DNA from: Paramacrobiotus metropolitanus
Taxonomy: Eukaryota; Tardigrada; Eutardigrada; Parachela; Macrobiotidae
Direction: 5' to 3'
DNA length: 64,000 nucleotides
Assembly (NCBI RefSeq): GCF_019649055.1
Contig: NW_026570240.1
Location: forward strand, 930,001 to 994,000
The position numbers were made by a program, and so were the translations under genes. The first letter of the stretch is position 1. Each line of letters starts with the position of its first letter. The notes below the pieces were generated by a model. That model had not been told where the DNA came from, did not search any database, and worked only from the letters and a program-made list of their open reading frames with translations. Below, in pieces: positions 36,976 through 49,249 of this stretch.

Positions 36976-39365
36976 TGCGAACGTGTACTGGTTGCAGATT
37001 TTGCAACCAAATTCGCTGTCCAAATGCGAAAATTAATATTCCGCGAAATAACAATATAATCGAAATTTACTACACAACGCGTCCCCCACAATGAAAAATG
37101 AGTACTTACTAGCAAAATATAAAACATAAAGTGCAATATTTGCAAAATTTTGTAATCTCGCTAATTATTAGTACGGGTACTGAACATACCACGATAGAAT
37201 CGCTATTTTTCAACTTATTACTTGTTAGTACCGTAGAAAAACAGAGCAATTCTAACGCCTTTCGGGTGGCTGTTACGTGTCCAGCTCACCGGATCTCCGG
37301 AAGTGTTGTGGGAACAAAGATGAAACGTTCAAGCGCATTGCTGCACAAAATGCCTGCCGCCTGGTACGTAGAACAACTTTGACATAATGCTTGTATTGTC
37401 TTTAGATACTAGATATAATTCTATGCAAAATCAAATCAATAAATTTATTAGTACTTCTATGGCAATTTAAATAACACTTTAAAAAATTTAAATAACACTT
37501 CAAAGGTAAAATTAATTACTGTATACATAGTGATCATGATCGGACAAGACCTGGCACTAAAAGATTAACTTGTGTTGGCTGTTATAACAATGCAGTTACA
37601 ATTCTAGGGTCAATTTAGATGTGGAACTTGGGATAAAAAGCAGTGCGAAAGTTTTACCGCTATGGATTCGGTAGAATCGGTACACTGTTGTAGCTTAATT
37701 TAAGCCTTTCCCCTGTGACTACCGGATAATCAAGGCGATAAATGTCATTTTCGCAGCTTTATAAACTAAAATTTATGTACATAATATGTCATGATGTAAG
37801 CTTGTTACCGGCTTGTGTTACACCTTTTCGTACATGACGTGTAGATATCTGGTTACTTATTACTGATTTTTTTCGAATGGTAAGCCATAAGTACAGTATG
37901 TTGGACATAAATACGTCGCAGAATAAGTTGCTCCACTACGGTAGCGTTCCTCTCAAAATAAATTCCCTACCGTGAAGTGGATGTTTATTCTAGCGAATGT
38001 CTGGGTGGATTTATCGATTTGCCCGACGGATCCGGCAAGAATCCCGTTCATTGAGCCGTAAAATTTCCTCTTATTAGTAATAACTGTATGCATGTGTGCA
38101 TTAACAGTGAAAATCCCGGTCAGTGGCTGAAAGATTTGCAACGCGTCCTGTAAGCGAATGATGTTTGACAGTATATTCCAATTTATTCCCATTCCCCAGC
38201 TGAGCAAACCCAACACCGACTTCTGCGCCCTAAATGAGCTAATGACGGTCAATTGGAAATACACAGTCACAGCCGAAGTGGAGTGTGATTGCGCCGTGGT
38301 AGCACATACAGTGCGCAGGTTCAGCTCAGATATTTATACAGCCGCCCGCGTACGTAGCTGACCGTAAATTATTAATTACACCAGTTGGTCATATTATCCT
38401 AACTGTGTCCCGGAATTCCGTGGTGTAATGATGCTTCAGCTGCTATCCTGAAATGACGGGATCATGGAACCGACAATGTGCCCACTATACGCAAAATGTG
38501 CAGTGGCACTTTTGCAGCGAAATTACTTCCATTGATTAGAGGAAATTTTGCGCCGTGCTAAGTATCACGCGTACATTTACGGTTGCTCTTTCCGTTGTAC
38601 GCTGGCCAAGCTTGGGAAAATTGTCCCAGCTGGCTTCTTCAGTTTATTCTTCCTCCGCCGGGGTGTAGATTATTATTCCATGCGCGTGCCCAGTGGGAAC
38701 AAACTCCAAACGCGGTATACTTTTGAGCTAATAATGAAAAGTGTCCTGCGAGCAAGGATTTGTGCGGCTGGATCGGTATAACGCTAGCGTAGGCCTTTCC
38801 TCAGGCTCCGTTCAACGGTACGTCCGGATATAGGAGTATCACCTTTGAATCTGCATACACGTTACGTATATGAAACAAGTATGCGATTAACAGATCTTTT
38901 TTCGATATGGATGTGAGTCCTTCATGCTCTTAAGTTTTTGACTGTTTTATAACGAACGTGAAACGTGAAACTACCTATGTTTCTTCTTTCTGCGTGCGCT
39001 CTGTTTGTGCACCGGAAATTTAAGCATGGTTCTTATTAACGCTAGCTAAAAATTGTGTTAGTTCGTAACCTTTCTTTGAATTATTTTATACAAATTTTAC
39101 GAATGCCAGTCGGTTTGATGGTGAATGCACTCACCTTGAAGCATGGGACGCTCTTGTGACCTGACCGGCGAAATTGACAAACTGTCCATATAAATAAATA
39201 TACTTTACTTCGTTCCCGACATGTATCGGAATATGTCGATCCGCCTAATGTACCTGTGGGTCTCTTCCATCTCATACATCTTATATTCGCCAATGGGCTG
39301 TTTCTGAAAATGGAATCTAGTTTATTATAAATTCATCTATACAGTATTTTGAAATAACTAAATAA
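36976..39365. other. Intergenic region, mostly without recognisable genes
   Basis: Upstream of NECAP (minus) and of the membrane-protein gene (plus). Open frames at 37953-38270 (minus) and 38158-38361 (plus) overlap and match nothing I know. A minus-strand exon-like block at 39303-39209 is described in the findings. AT-rich direct repeats (taaataacactt) occur near 37467-37502. Confidence 0.4.
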
Positions 39366-41944
39366 ATGGAAGCCGCAGCCGATTTACTGCTAAGTGACCA
39401 AACACAAAGCAGCTTCATTGAACTGCTCAACTCAACTACTCAAGCGACAAAAGACGGTGATGAGGAAAGCGGTAAGTCTGCAGAAATACATTATGGCCTT
39501 ATGGGACAGCAATCTAGGTACAGATTCTCTAATGGTTATTATAATTTTTCTACGCTTCTGACTCAAAAACTTTACGCAAGCAAGATTCAGTGCCAGATTA
39601 ATTTATTAGGTATTTTTATGTTATTTATGTATTATTGGCTGCACATCTGCACTGTATTGTACGTATGTATTTTACAGTTTATAGGCCACTGGAGCCATGG
39701 CATATTGTTCTTATCGCACTGGGTGTTAGTGTCGTTATAACGGCGGTGGTAGTACTTCTGGTACTATGGAAGTGGCGAAGAAAAGGGCACAGAAAAGATA
39801 GCTTGGCTAATGGTGCATTTTTATACGACCGGGAGCCACTGTTCAATCATAAACCAAACCATCCGGAGATCGTAATTACCGAGCCTACTAATATTGACTC
39901 GATCTCGTATTCTCCATCCGGTCATGGCACCAACTCCGAGGTCAGTGCAAAACATTAACGAGAATATATTACACATTACACACGGAAGCCGGAGAGTCAA
40001 GTAGGAATGTTGGAATAGCAGCATGGTTAAGTGGGTGCTATGAAATTGAAGTAGCTTTTTGTATTAATACATTTTTATTTAACAACGAAACCGCGAATGC
40101 TAATAGCTTACTTTGAAACTAGAAATTAAGACTTTGACATAAAACATAGATCTTCCACTATGGTAGCTGTTTACAACCTTTATTTAACTGTCGTAATGCT
40201 TTAGTAAAACAGCTATGCATATAGTATATAGATATAATTACGTATGTCTTACTGTACGAGTACAAAGTTTTCCAAAAGGTCTCGCAACTTCACAATGTCA
40301 GCTGATTGCGTATGATATGTACTAAATACTCTAGTAGACTAGTACTTATTTCCGGCATTTTAACACCAGCACCATCAATGTTCGTGACGCTTTCTTGAAT
40401 AATCTTTTCCGATTATACTTTTTCTTCGTCTTTTGCCGTTCAGATAACTGTTTGGCCAAGATATTTAATTGAGAGGATGAGACGAGAGGTTAAATATTGA
40501 CTCCCCTTCACATTTTAAATCATTCGCACTTTCCCATATCGCTAGCTGTTTATAATGTGTTCTTTAGACAAACAGAGATTTCAGTGTCCGTTAACCGGTT
40601 TTCTTGTCGGCAGGTGTATTCCTCGAAATCGGTAACGCACGTGCCGCCCTGTGTTCTGGCGGAAATTGAGGATCTGGATGCGTCTGAGCTGGTCTCCCCA
40701 GCGACCACCGAAAACAATCTCAGAATTTCTCCTGGATTGGTTTCGATACAAATGACACCCGCCAACTCGGTGCGTCCGCAAGCCAAAGTTTGTGCATTTA
40801 CTTACTTATTCGCTTCGCTTAGTCTGTGCATTATCCCGGAGACGGGATATATAGCCCGTATCGGCGTAAACCGATGCGCGGCGATCAATAAAGTCTGCCT
40901 ACAGGAGCAGCAGCGTTGTAGGCAACGAACAACAGTTTCATTTAAACGAAGACGCTGAGCAGCTTACTTAGCGAATTATAGGCATCAAACGACGGGATGT
41001 CTACTTGATCCATTTAAAGCCCTAAATGAACTAAGACAAATTTCATGTTGTCGGATCCTGCTGAGTGCTGGAAAAACAGTCGAGCATTTCTTGAGGGCGA
41101 TTTCTGAACGCTTTATACGACGAAAGAGATTGAAGTGCTCCTTTGGAAGAGCGCCACTGAAAACGGTCAGATGCATGACAACACGCCAGGTGCTTGAACA
41201 ATTTAAAATTTTTGGATTGTGCTGTTATTTTGGAATTGAGTACAGACGGTTCCCGTGTGCTCGTAAATAAACTTAAAAATCAAAATAAATCAGAGAAGGT
41301 TGTTACAAGTACAACCCATCTTGTAAATTGCTTCGCTAATGAATTTTTTAAATTCAGATTTTCTGTCGATTTAACATGCTTACGCAGGTTGCGGGCGTAC
41401 AAATGTGATCGATCAAGCAGATGAAATCAAAGAATGCCCAGATGTCATCGCTGCATTCCCTAGATGCGGCTGTACAATACAAAGACAGCGTTAACTATGA
41501 CAAATTAAAGCGCAGCGCAGTCAGGGAATAATTAATAAACACATCTTTCTGCCTGAGGTTATGGATTGATTGCTTCCCGTGCGTTTCGCGGGAATTTGAT
41601 TACGTGACCTTTTACTTGTTTTCCAGCATTCCGCCAAGCCTGCGTCACAGCAGGTGCAGCTGCATGTCGTCCCGTCAGCGGTTGTTAGCAGCAGCGAGGA
41701 ACCGGAGACCACCGAGGAAGCTGCTGTTGTGGAGGATGATGCGGCTGCACGGAGCGGGAGATCGCAGTCAGTCGGCAGTGCGTCGTCCTATAATGAGCGC
41801 CTGTACACCCGACACAGTCCGCACGGCATGTTACCCTACGGGATTGCCGACTATACGGCAACGGTTTTTGTAGACAACATCACTCCCGACAGCAGTATTT
41901 CCACTCATCTTCCAGAGTGTGATCAACTTTTGACAGACCGGTAA
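39366..41944 (+). CDS. Single-pass membrane protein of unknown family
   Basis: I do not recognise this gene. Four exons (39366-39471, 39678-39940, 40614-40769, 41627-41944) join in phase with good GT-AG sites and give 280 residues. The N-terminal 40 residues are acidic with NST, a possible N-glycosylation site, and no clear signal peptide. One strong membrane segment lies near residues 43-66 (WHIVLIALGVSVVITAVVVL), followed at once by the basic stop-transfer cluster KWRRKGHRK. That predicts a type III/Nout-Cin topology with a short ectodomain and a cytoplasmic tail of over 200 residues. The tail is rich in Ser, Thr, Glu and Pro, with an EEPETTEEAAVVEDDAA acidic stretch and a Tyr-containing LPYGIADY segment. 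Further exons within the 0.67- and 0.86-kb introns cannot be excluded. Confidence 0.6.
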
Positions 41945-43214
41945 CATTAGTCAATTGGCCCGAACTGATCTGCAATCTCTGTGCGTGCTGCCATGCTGAT
42001 AGGTTTTCGAGTGCAGAGACAGTCAGTGTATTTGGGCATATGCATTCAGTACATCCAGTATTCATTCTGATAAACGTATCTCTAGCGACTGGTTACTCCC
42101 TTTTTTTGCCAATGGTTGCCGTGTTTACCCAAGAGAGACCGGGGAATTTTATTTGCAACAGTAAAGAGTTTCTAGCGCTTTTTTATCAGACACATTGTGA
42201 TGGTCTATAGCGGTTGTGATTGATTTCTTTCATCCAAGTCATAAATGTTATTTAACAAGACTGTCGCATCAAATGTCTAGACGATTTTTCCTCGTACAAT
42301 CATCAAAATAATACCGGTTTACACGATGGCATCCTTCGCATTCACGTTATACTTCGTTGTAACAAATCCAATGCAGTATACAAAGCATGGAATCATTCCA
42401 GATTATGTTCGTAATGCGGCGCAATACCACTTGCGTTGTCCATTCTTGTAGACGTAAAAGAACACTGTCCAATACTTTTTCGTCGAAATTTGTATATAAT
42501 AGAAGTACTCGTAGTAAAGAAATAAATCTTGAAGCTTTGTACCGGCTCATGAGAAACACGCTGGTTAATTTTTTGTTATCGTTAGTTTAAAAAAGTTATT
42601 ATTCCTGCTATGCATTATTTTTATCGATGCAGTTTTACAACGCGATAAAACTGCTAAAAACGAACTTATAATCCTTCATTTCGGCGAGCAATGCAAACAG
42701 TGCGTGTAACCCGAGTTTGTCTTACACAAGGGCAGAAATCAAGTCAATTATTACAGGAAGTATCGGTCAATGTGTTTTAATCTGTGACGACTGGGACGGT
42801 ATTCCATTAAGAACCGCAATCTGGTCGAAATGATATCTTCCCAAATAAGTAGGTCGCGATTTGAATATCTTCATCAAACAGGAGATGAATTCACCATTTC
42901 CATACCGTCTATCGCATCACACCATAAAACCGATGTCTGATTTGCATATCAGAAATCGGATTCCATGGATGTCAGTTTATTGCCTACAGTGGTAGAAACA
43001 GTGCATAATACTGGTACATTCCGGGTTACGAAGCAGCAATCAGCAATGCGATTATATGAAATGAACACGGTGATCCCAATGGCAGATAAATTACCATATG
43101 ACGGGAACTACTACTCTTGCTGCTGTAATGGTAGCATAATTAAAAAAATCACATTGAAAGCTGGCAAATACCAAAATCGATAGGAAGCTAAAATCATCGT
43201 TGGTCAAATATCCG
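41945..43214. other. Convergent intergenic region
   Basis: Holds the 3' ends of the membrane-protein gene (+) and SLC35F6 (-). A TTTATT near 42975, AATAAA on the minus strand, lies about 240 nt past the SLC35F6 stop and could be its poly(A) signal. The small open frames here resemble nothing known. Confidence 0.45.
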
Positions 43215-45847
43215 CTACCGTCTGTCAACTTCTTCTTCCGTTACGAGAACTTCTTCGTCTCCATTACTGCGTCGCAAAATTTTTATTTTGATTTTTTTGA
43301 ACGTTTCCGTCGTAACGATCTGGTTGTATACGGTCATGCCAATCTACAAATTTGAACTGCGTGAAAACAGTGGAAGCACGATGATATTGTAAGACAAAGA
43401 AATTTAATTTCACCACAGACTTACAATGAGAAGAACGAAGCCGACGACCTGCAAATACTGGAAATCCTGCCATTTCAGTCCCAGACTGACGGCCCAGATA
43501 ATGAGCGTTCTGCAACACATCGAAAAAGCCAATCCTTATTACTACTACGTAGCAGTTCAGATGAAGCCAGCTCAGTTCTCTATCGTATTCAGTATTTCAT
43601 ACCCCAATTACACGATCAAATCTCTACACCACGTACACCAAGTTCGACTTATGCTAACTGAAGATTTTTCGGATGGATCTCTTGAAATACACCATAATGC
43701 TCACCGTAAACTGTCGAGGACCATGCGAGTTGTAGCATTAATCTACAAAACGCAAAATTTTAAGTTGTTTATCGCATTTCTTGGTAACTCTGGCACACCT
43801 CTTTCGTGACACTGATGCCGGCATAGTTAAAGAACGCGATGGAAAAAATCGTTCCTAAGAGAACAGTTCATCGTTAGAATACCATAATTATTATGGTTTT
43901 CTTTGTCTCCCACGCTGGGCTTACCCACTAAACCGAGAACGATGAATTTGTTGTTGCTCATCTGTGAAGTAGAACAGTTTGTCAGTTTATACTGGAGTGA
44001 CTGGTTCAGCGCTCTGAACAGCAAAGTTCGAGCGTACAGAATTCTGAGATATTTCTCAGACAGTATACACAGAATTCTCAGATATTTTTGCTGTCCTCCC
44101 ATAAAAAATAAGGCTTAACAAGAAAAACAATTAAACCCAGACAAACAATAATAACAAACTTGCGTTGGATTCACCTGAACGAATGCGTCAATAGGATCTT
44201 CTATGGTATGGAAGGGTGTATCGCTAAAGCTGCCGGCGGGAATATACGACATAGGTATAAGCAAAAGAGAAAGGACGACAAATCCGAAAAGACCTGTGGA
44301 ACATCATGAGCAAGAATATTTTTAGCGATGAAAGCGTTGACAACAAAACAAAACCAATTAGATATTATGACTGCATAGCGCATTCTACCTTCGCAGCCCA
44401 CAGCAACCAAGGCTGGGACATCGTATTTCGAAAGGTACTTTTCTTCGTAAACCATCTGACATGCTGCAACAATCTGCAAGAAAGAATTTTTTATGTGCGC
44501 GTAAAAATACCTAAGTCGCAGCGAAACACACCTGTGCCATGATAATCAACAGATCTCCAGTTATAATTTGGTTCGTTCCGTGAGCATCAGTTTTCTTGCC
44601 GAAGACAATATCGGAAACTCCAACGAGCGCCTAGATCGAGTTTCATAACTGGTATCAGACAAAAGATATATTCTCAGTGCACTCAGCGCTTTCTTAAAAG
44701 GTTTTAAAGAGAAAAATCAATTTTTAGTAGCAGACAATCTAGAACTAATTTTTGCTAGTAGTGCAAAATCCCGACTCACCAGGCCTGCCAGGACCACAAA
44801 CATTCCCAACCATTTCGACCTGAAGTGTAAAAAAAAGAAAACATGAGTAAACTACAAACAATTGCGATAAGCGGCACAATGCGGGAATTCAACTTACGCA
44901 GATAGTCGATTTCGCAGAAACGCGACTGACAGGAGTGCCTGTTCAACATAACATCATGCTACGACCGACAGAGGAACCGATGCAATAAGGATTCATACCG
45001 TGAAGATGATAACGGCACCTGCAAAAAAAATGTTAATGTAGAAGAACATGAGCAGTGCCTCTACAAACTGAGCCGCGCGGTTAATTTTTTTATTTAGTCA
45101 ATTTTCGCAAATTATCTGAAAACATACTAGCAAAATGCTTCCGCTGACTTAAACGAAAACTCAGTTCTCACCTCGCAACATCTGGAAACTGCTGGCATAC
45201 GTCATGTTCAATCCAACGTACCTGACAGTGCAAACATGAGTTCAGAGCACGAAGCAAACTCGAACGAGCGAAACAGCAAGGACAAGACAAATGTAGCCTA
45301 CATAATGGAAGTTGCAGTCATGTCACACAGCGCCGGTGGAAGGAAAACGAAGGCCTTTCGCCACGTGAAATGCTCCTGTCCTTCGCCCAGCGGTCGTTCC
45401 GCTGCTTCTAATTCACCTCCGGACTGGCGTCTGGCCCGGTTGATCAGGTGTATCACGCCATATGCCACTATGCATAGGAATTCTCCCAAAAACATAGCGC
45501 ATGCCTTCGAAAATAACGAAGCTACAGGCAAAATTACAAACAGTCAACAGTACGTTTTCGTCACCTGCAAAAAGGGATGGTTGAATTCTCGCGGCTCTCC
45601 ATGGTCTCTTCCTTCAGCTTTCAGCATATCCGTCCATCTAACCACGAGAAGCATGATTATCAAACTGAAGAAACGAGAGAAACGGGAAGCAGAAAGAGTC
45701 TTACTTAGCAATCAGCGTATTGATGCTGCCTGGAAAACATTGAATAACAATGGGTAATCTGAGAACACGCGAGGTGATCGCTTCGTTTGCGCTACCTGTG
45801 ATCAGCATCAGGAACGCGATGCCTAACTGGAAAGGTGTCCAGGCCAT
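43215..45847 (-). CDS. SLC35F6: Solute carrier family 35 member F6 (lysosomal/mitochondrial nucleotide-sugar-transporter-like)
   Basis: Multi-pass transporter-like protein of the drug/metabolite transporter fold. In mammals it is found in lysosomal and mitochondrial membranes, and its substrate is not settled. Sixteen small exons on the minus strand read in phase to about 383 residues (human 371). Matches in order: MAWTPFQLGIAFLMLITGSI, FNHPFLQ, AMFLGEFLCIVAYG, FVFLPPALCDMTATSIMY, YASSFQMLRGAVIIFT, ALLSVAFLRNRLSASKWLG, ITGDLLIIMAQIVAACQMVY, EEKYLSKYDVPALVAVGCEG, LFGFVVLSLLLIPMSYIPAG, FFNYAGISVTKE, INATTRMVLDSLRTLIIWAV. About ten membrane segments are expected. The stop is TAG at 43217-43215. 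The tail is charged and differs from the vertebrate C-terminus. Start ATG 45847 aligns exactly with the human start. Confidence 0.94.
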
Positions 45848-47241
45848 TTTCACGATCAGCAGATTCTGGAAAAGTAGATATCCCTTGTTGCGTCTGCATT
45901 GTTGTCGTTCACACTTTCATGTCACATGGGACGATGTGAACGAATCCGTGTCGGGCGCATTACACTACTACTAAGGATTTACTCACCCTGTCCCAAATGG
46001 ATAAAATCCGTTTTCCGTAGGGAAACAGCGGACGCCTGGACACATGCAGAAAATAAGAAGAAGTGCGCAACGAGAATCACGGCCTACCGAAAAAAACTTG
46101 TCGGTCAGCAATAATCTGCCCGTTTAAAATGCAACAATTGCTTATCTTATCACAACATTCCAAGTGTCATCCACCTACTCACAACGACGTCGACTCGAAA
46201 TAGGCCAACAAATTCCTCTTCAAATCGACGATCGACTTATATTAATTAAACACAACATTCAACAACAACAAAAACAATAACAAAAATTGATAACTGATTA
46301 TTTACAAAATATTATGTAGTATTATGTGCTGTATGTTCTAATGAACCGTGTCTTTTTTACATAATGTCACATTATTCATTAATGCGCAAGTGAAATTGAT
46401 TTAGAATTCATGCTTAAATTTATTTTTTATAAATAATGATTAGTGTATTACTGTCCATTTTACCTGCTTCTGTTTGTACCACTTCCAAAACGAATTTCTT
46501 CACAAAAATTTATCACGTTAGACTAAGTTCACTAAGTTGCAAGTTGTATTCTGTTGTATGTATTTTTTGTTCTGTCATCTGTGAGAAAGTAAAAAGCTGA
46601 AAAAATATAGATCAGCTGGGCAATACTTATGTTAGTATCAAGGATTCGTTTCGTTTTAATATTAAAAAGGTATCATTACACAGACACATTCTAGATATTA
46701 TTGTTACTGAATTCAGATAAAATCAAAATGCCAATCATGAAAACATTCTTGGTACAATTTTGAATTTTCTGTACAATAAAGCCCGTCTTTGAGGGATTCT
46801 TTATTTTCGTAGTAAGGGAGGGAGAAAATGATAACAAGGGTCCGACGCGGGGCCAAATTTTCATAGTAAAGTCACAACGTGTACTCACCTTTCTACGTTT
46901 TTTCTTAAATTTGCGAGACATGAAAACGGAAACAGAAATAAATTTAATGAAGATGCAGTGACGAAGCTAAAAGGTAGCGCAAACAACAACTCTACGCAAA
47001 AATTTCATAAATAAGTCGCTGCCCAAAGTCCGTCGTTATGTGAAGGTGACGTACGATTTCACAAGCTCCCCGTCATGTGCAAAATAACGATCAACGAAAA
47101 AGGCCAAAATTTTTAGATAAAACCACTGATTCATTTTATCGCTAGAAAAAGTCAACTCATCCACAAAACCGGTAAATATAACTCCTGGGTTGTGATAATT
47201 TTCAAACCACATCCCTCCGTAAAAATGCGTCGATTACTCTT
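45848..47241. other. Intergenic region between SLC35F6 and RER1
   Basis: Mostly AT-rich, with a CAA/AAC-rich low-complexity patch near 46255-46295. A minus-strand frame at 46921 opens MSRKFKKKRRK just before a donor-like GTGAGT. It could be a tiny first exon, but no continuation was found, so it is not called. Confidence 0.45.
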
Positions 47242-48573
47242 TCACTGAGACTGGACATTGCCGACATGACCTTCTCTTCCAGCGTACTTCGGCTTTCCAA
47301 ATGTGAAAGGTAAGTATCGATATTTAATCATATGCTGCAAACATAAGCGTACCGATGAGCGGAAATTCAATTTTTGCACACTGACGCTTTGCTTCACCTT
47401 AATCTGACGCTTCATGGTGAGGCAAAATAAAAGAATAAAGTACACAACCAAGATGGGCCAAAATACGGGAATGTTGAATATTTCGAAAAACGTCATGATC
47501 AGCGCAATAACGGTGGCTTTGGTAGCAGCAAGCCAGAACTTGAATTCGGGCAGCCGTCGAATAAAAGGACGGAATTCTTCCGTAGATCGTGTTGGCAACT
47601 CAAGTCCGTCATCTGCGAAATGATACAACTTTTCCCTTTTCCCAGCAAAGAAACAGAAGAATTTCTTACTTATTAAGGACCACCAAAAATCAAAGAAGAT
47701 TACAGAAACTTTAACATGTGGAGATGCAGTACTGTATGTGGCACTATGTGCTCTATTGAGTCTATTCCACTATACTGACTACATAATTATAGCAATAACT
47801 TGTATGATTCCTCCGCAGTTTCTACAGAGTGTAAAACTAACTTAGAAACGGTGCGAAGTTTTATTTAATCTGCACTAAAAAAACTGCTTTTCCAGGCATA
47901 ATTAATAAATCATGGAGTGTCCAATAGTAATGAAACCTACAACCGGTATGACCGTTATGTACTTCTATTTGTATCAGCTGCAAATTGGGAATTTTTATTT
48001 TCTAGAGAACAACACGAAATCCAGACGTACCGTTGTCGTCCGCAAATGCCGGGTCAATTTTTGGTGTCAAAAATGCCAAAAACAGATTCAAGTGATAAAT
48101 AAATAATCCGTATGTGACAATATACCAACCCTGTAAAAACATTAAAATGATGCAGAAATGCGAATAGAGACTCAGGTTTCTGGAAGACCTCTACAAACTC
48201 GTAAGGATAAACGATAAGGATACATTATAAAAACATTTCTATTGTTGCACTGCATCGCATCTTTCGCTTTGATAACTGGTCTGACCCAGGATGCTGGCAA
48301 TAAAATTAAATAATAGCTTTATGTGAAAATGCATAATTTCTACGACCATAACTTACCTGAGCCAAGAAAATTCTGGCGATGAATGCCAAGATCAACGTGC
48401 CAAATGTCACCCAACGGGCTATCAAATATGGAACGGACTTATCCAGCAGAGACTGGTAGATCTAAAACATATCCGCCATGTATATTAGATACTCAGCTGT
48501 TCAGAAATTTCGAGCTGAAATGTCGTTATAAACGTCAAGTACCTACCTGGCCAATCCTCTGCAGCGCAGACAT
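47242..48573 (-). CDS. RER1: RER1, ER retrieval receptor
   Basis: Cis-Golgi membrane protein that returns ER residents and unassembled complex subunits to the ER in COPI vesicles. Five exons on the minus strand read in phase to 179 residues (human 196). Signature segments: [106 protein letters not shown]. Four membrane segments in the usual W-shaped topology are expected. The last intron separates RQIK from HMIK. The start ATG at 48573 has an in-frame TGA about 48 nt upstream and gives an N-terminus some 15-17 residues shorter than in vertebrates, so either the protein is truly shorter or an upstream exon is missing from my model. Confidence 0.95.
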
Positions 48574-49249
48574 GGTAGTGGACTTCTGTCCCGAAGTAAC
48601 ACGGTGTAATTTGTTTCACATTTGCTCACGAACAACAGATTCTCCTTCAACTGATTAAGAATCGGTATAATTCGGGTGCCATGAAAAAATTAACACCTCA
48701 AACTCTAATCTGACTATCTCCAAAACTAAAAAGGGATTTTCCAGCTCAAACTCAAAAGAAACTCCAAAATAATAAAAAAAGGGTAAATAAATTATAAAAG
48801 TTATAGAAGTTCGCACTACACACTGGTGCATTACGTGGGAGTTCAGATGACGGTCTTGAGGGATGAGTTGCAGGCTTTTCCTTTTCGGATTAGACCAACC
48901 AACTCATCAGAGTCAATCGGCCGGCGTCACGGCGTGCTTGCGGCCCGGTTCTCACGTGGTCGCCGCCCAGTTTCCGTATGGCATTAAAACGATTATTTTT
49001 TACAAAACAGGTCTGTTTGCAACTTTCCAGCAGGTCTGCAAAGAGAGACACGAACGATTCGCGAAAACTGTTGTCCTTTTCGTTTTCGTTTACATTTTGT
49101 ACTTTGTTATGTTCATTTGAAACTGGATTTTAAGTTTTAAGTACGGTAACTAGAAGTCTCTTGATTAAGTCACTGTCCGCAGCGCTGCCGAGGAGCGGCA
49201 GAGCGGTGGAGCCATAACAAAATTCTCCGGTTACTCTGGTGAATCAGGA
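48574..49249. promoter_or_regulatory. Probable shared promoter region of RER1 and PUSL1
   Basis: The two genes diverge from this 676-bp interval. A GC-rich block around 48910-48975, with GGCCGGCGTCACGGCG-like words and a CACGTG core, stands out from the AT-rich flanks. No TATA box was identified. A bidirectional promoter is inferred from the gene arrangement. Confidence 0.4.

Noticed and set aside
46691-46921. Minus-strand frame starting MSRKFKKKRRK before a donor-like site
   Set aside because: Suggested a small basic ribosomal-type protein, but no matching next exon was found and the sequence is not that of eL41.
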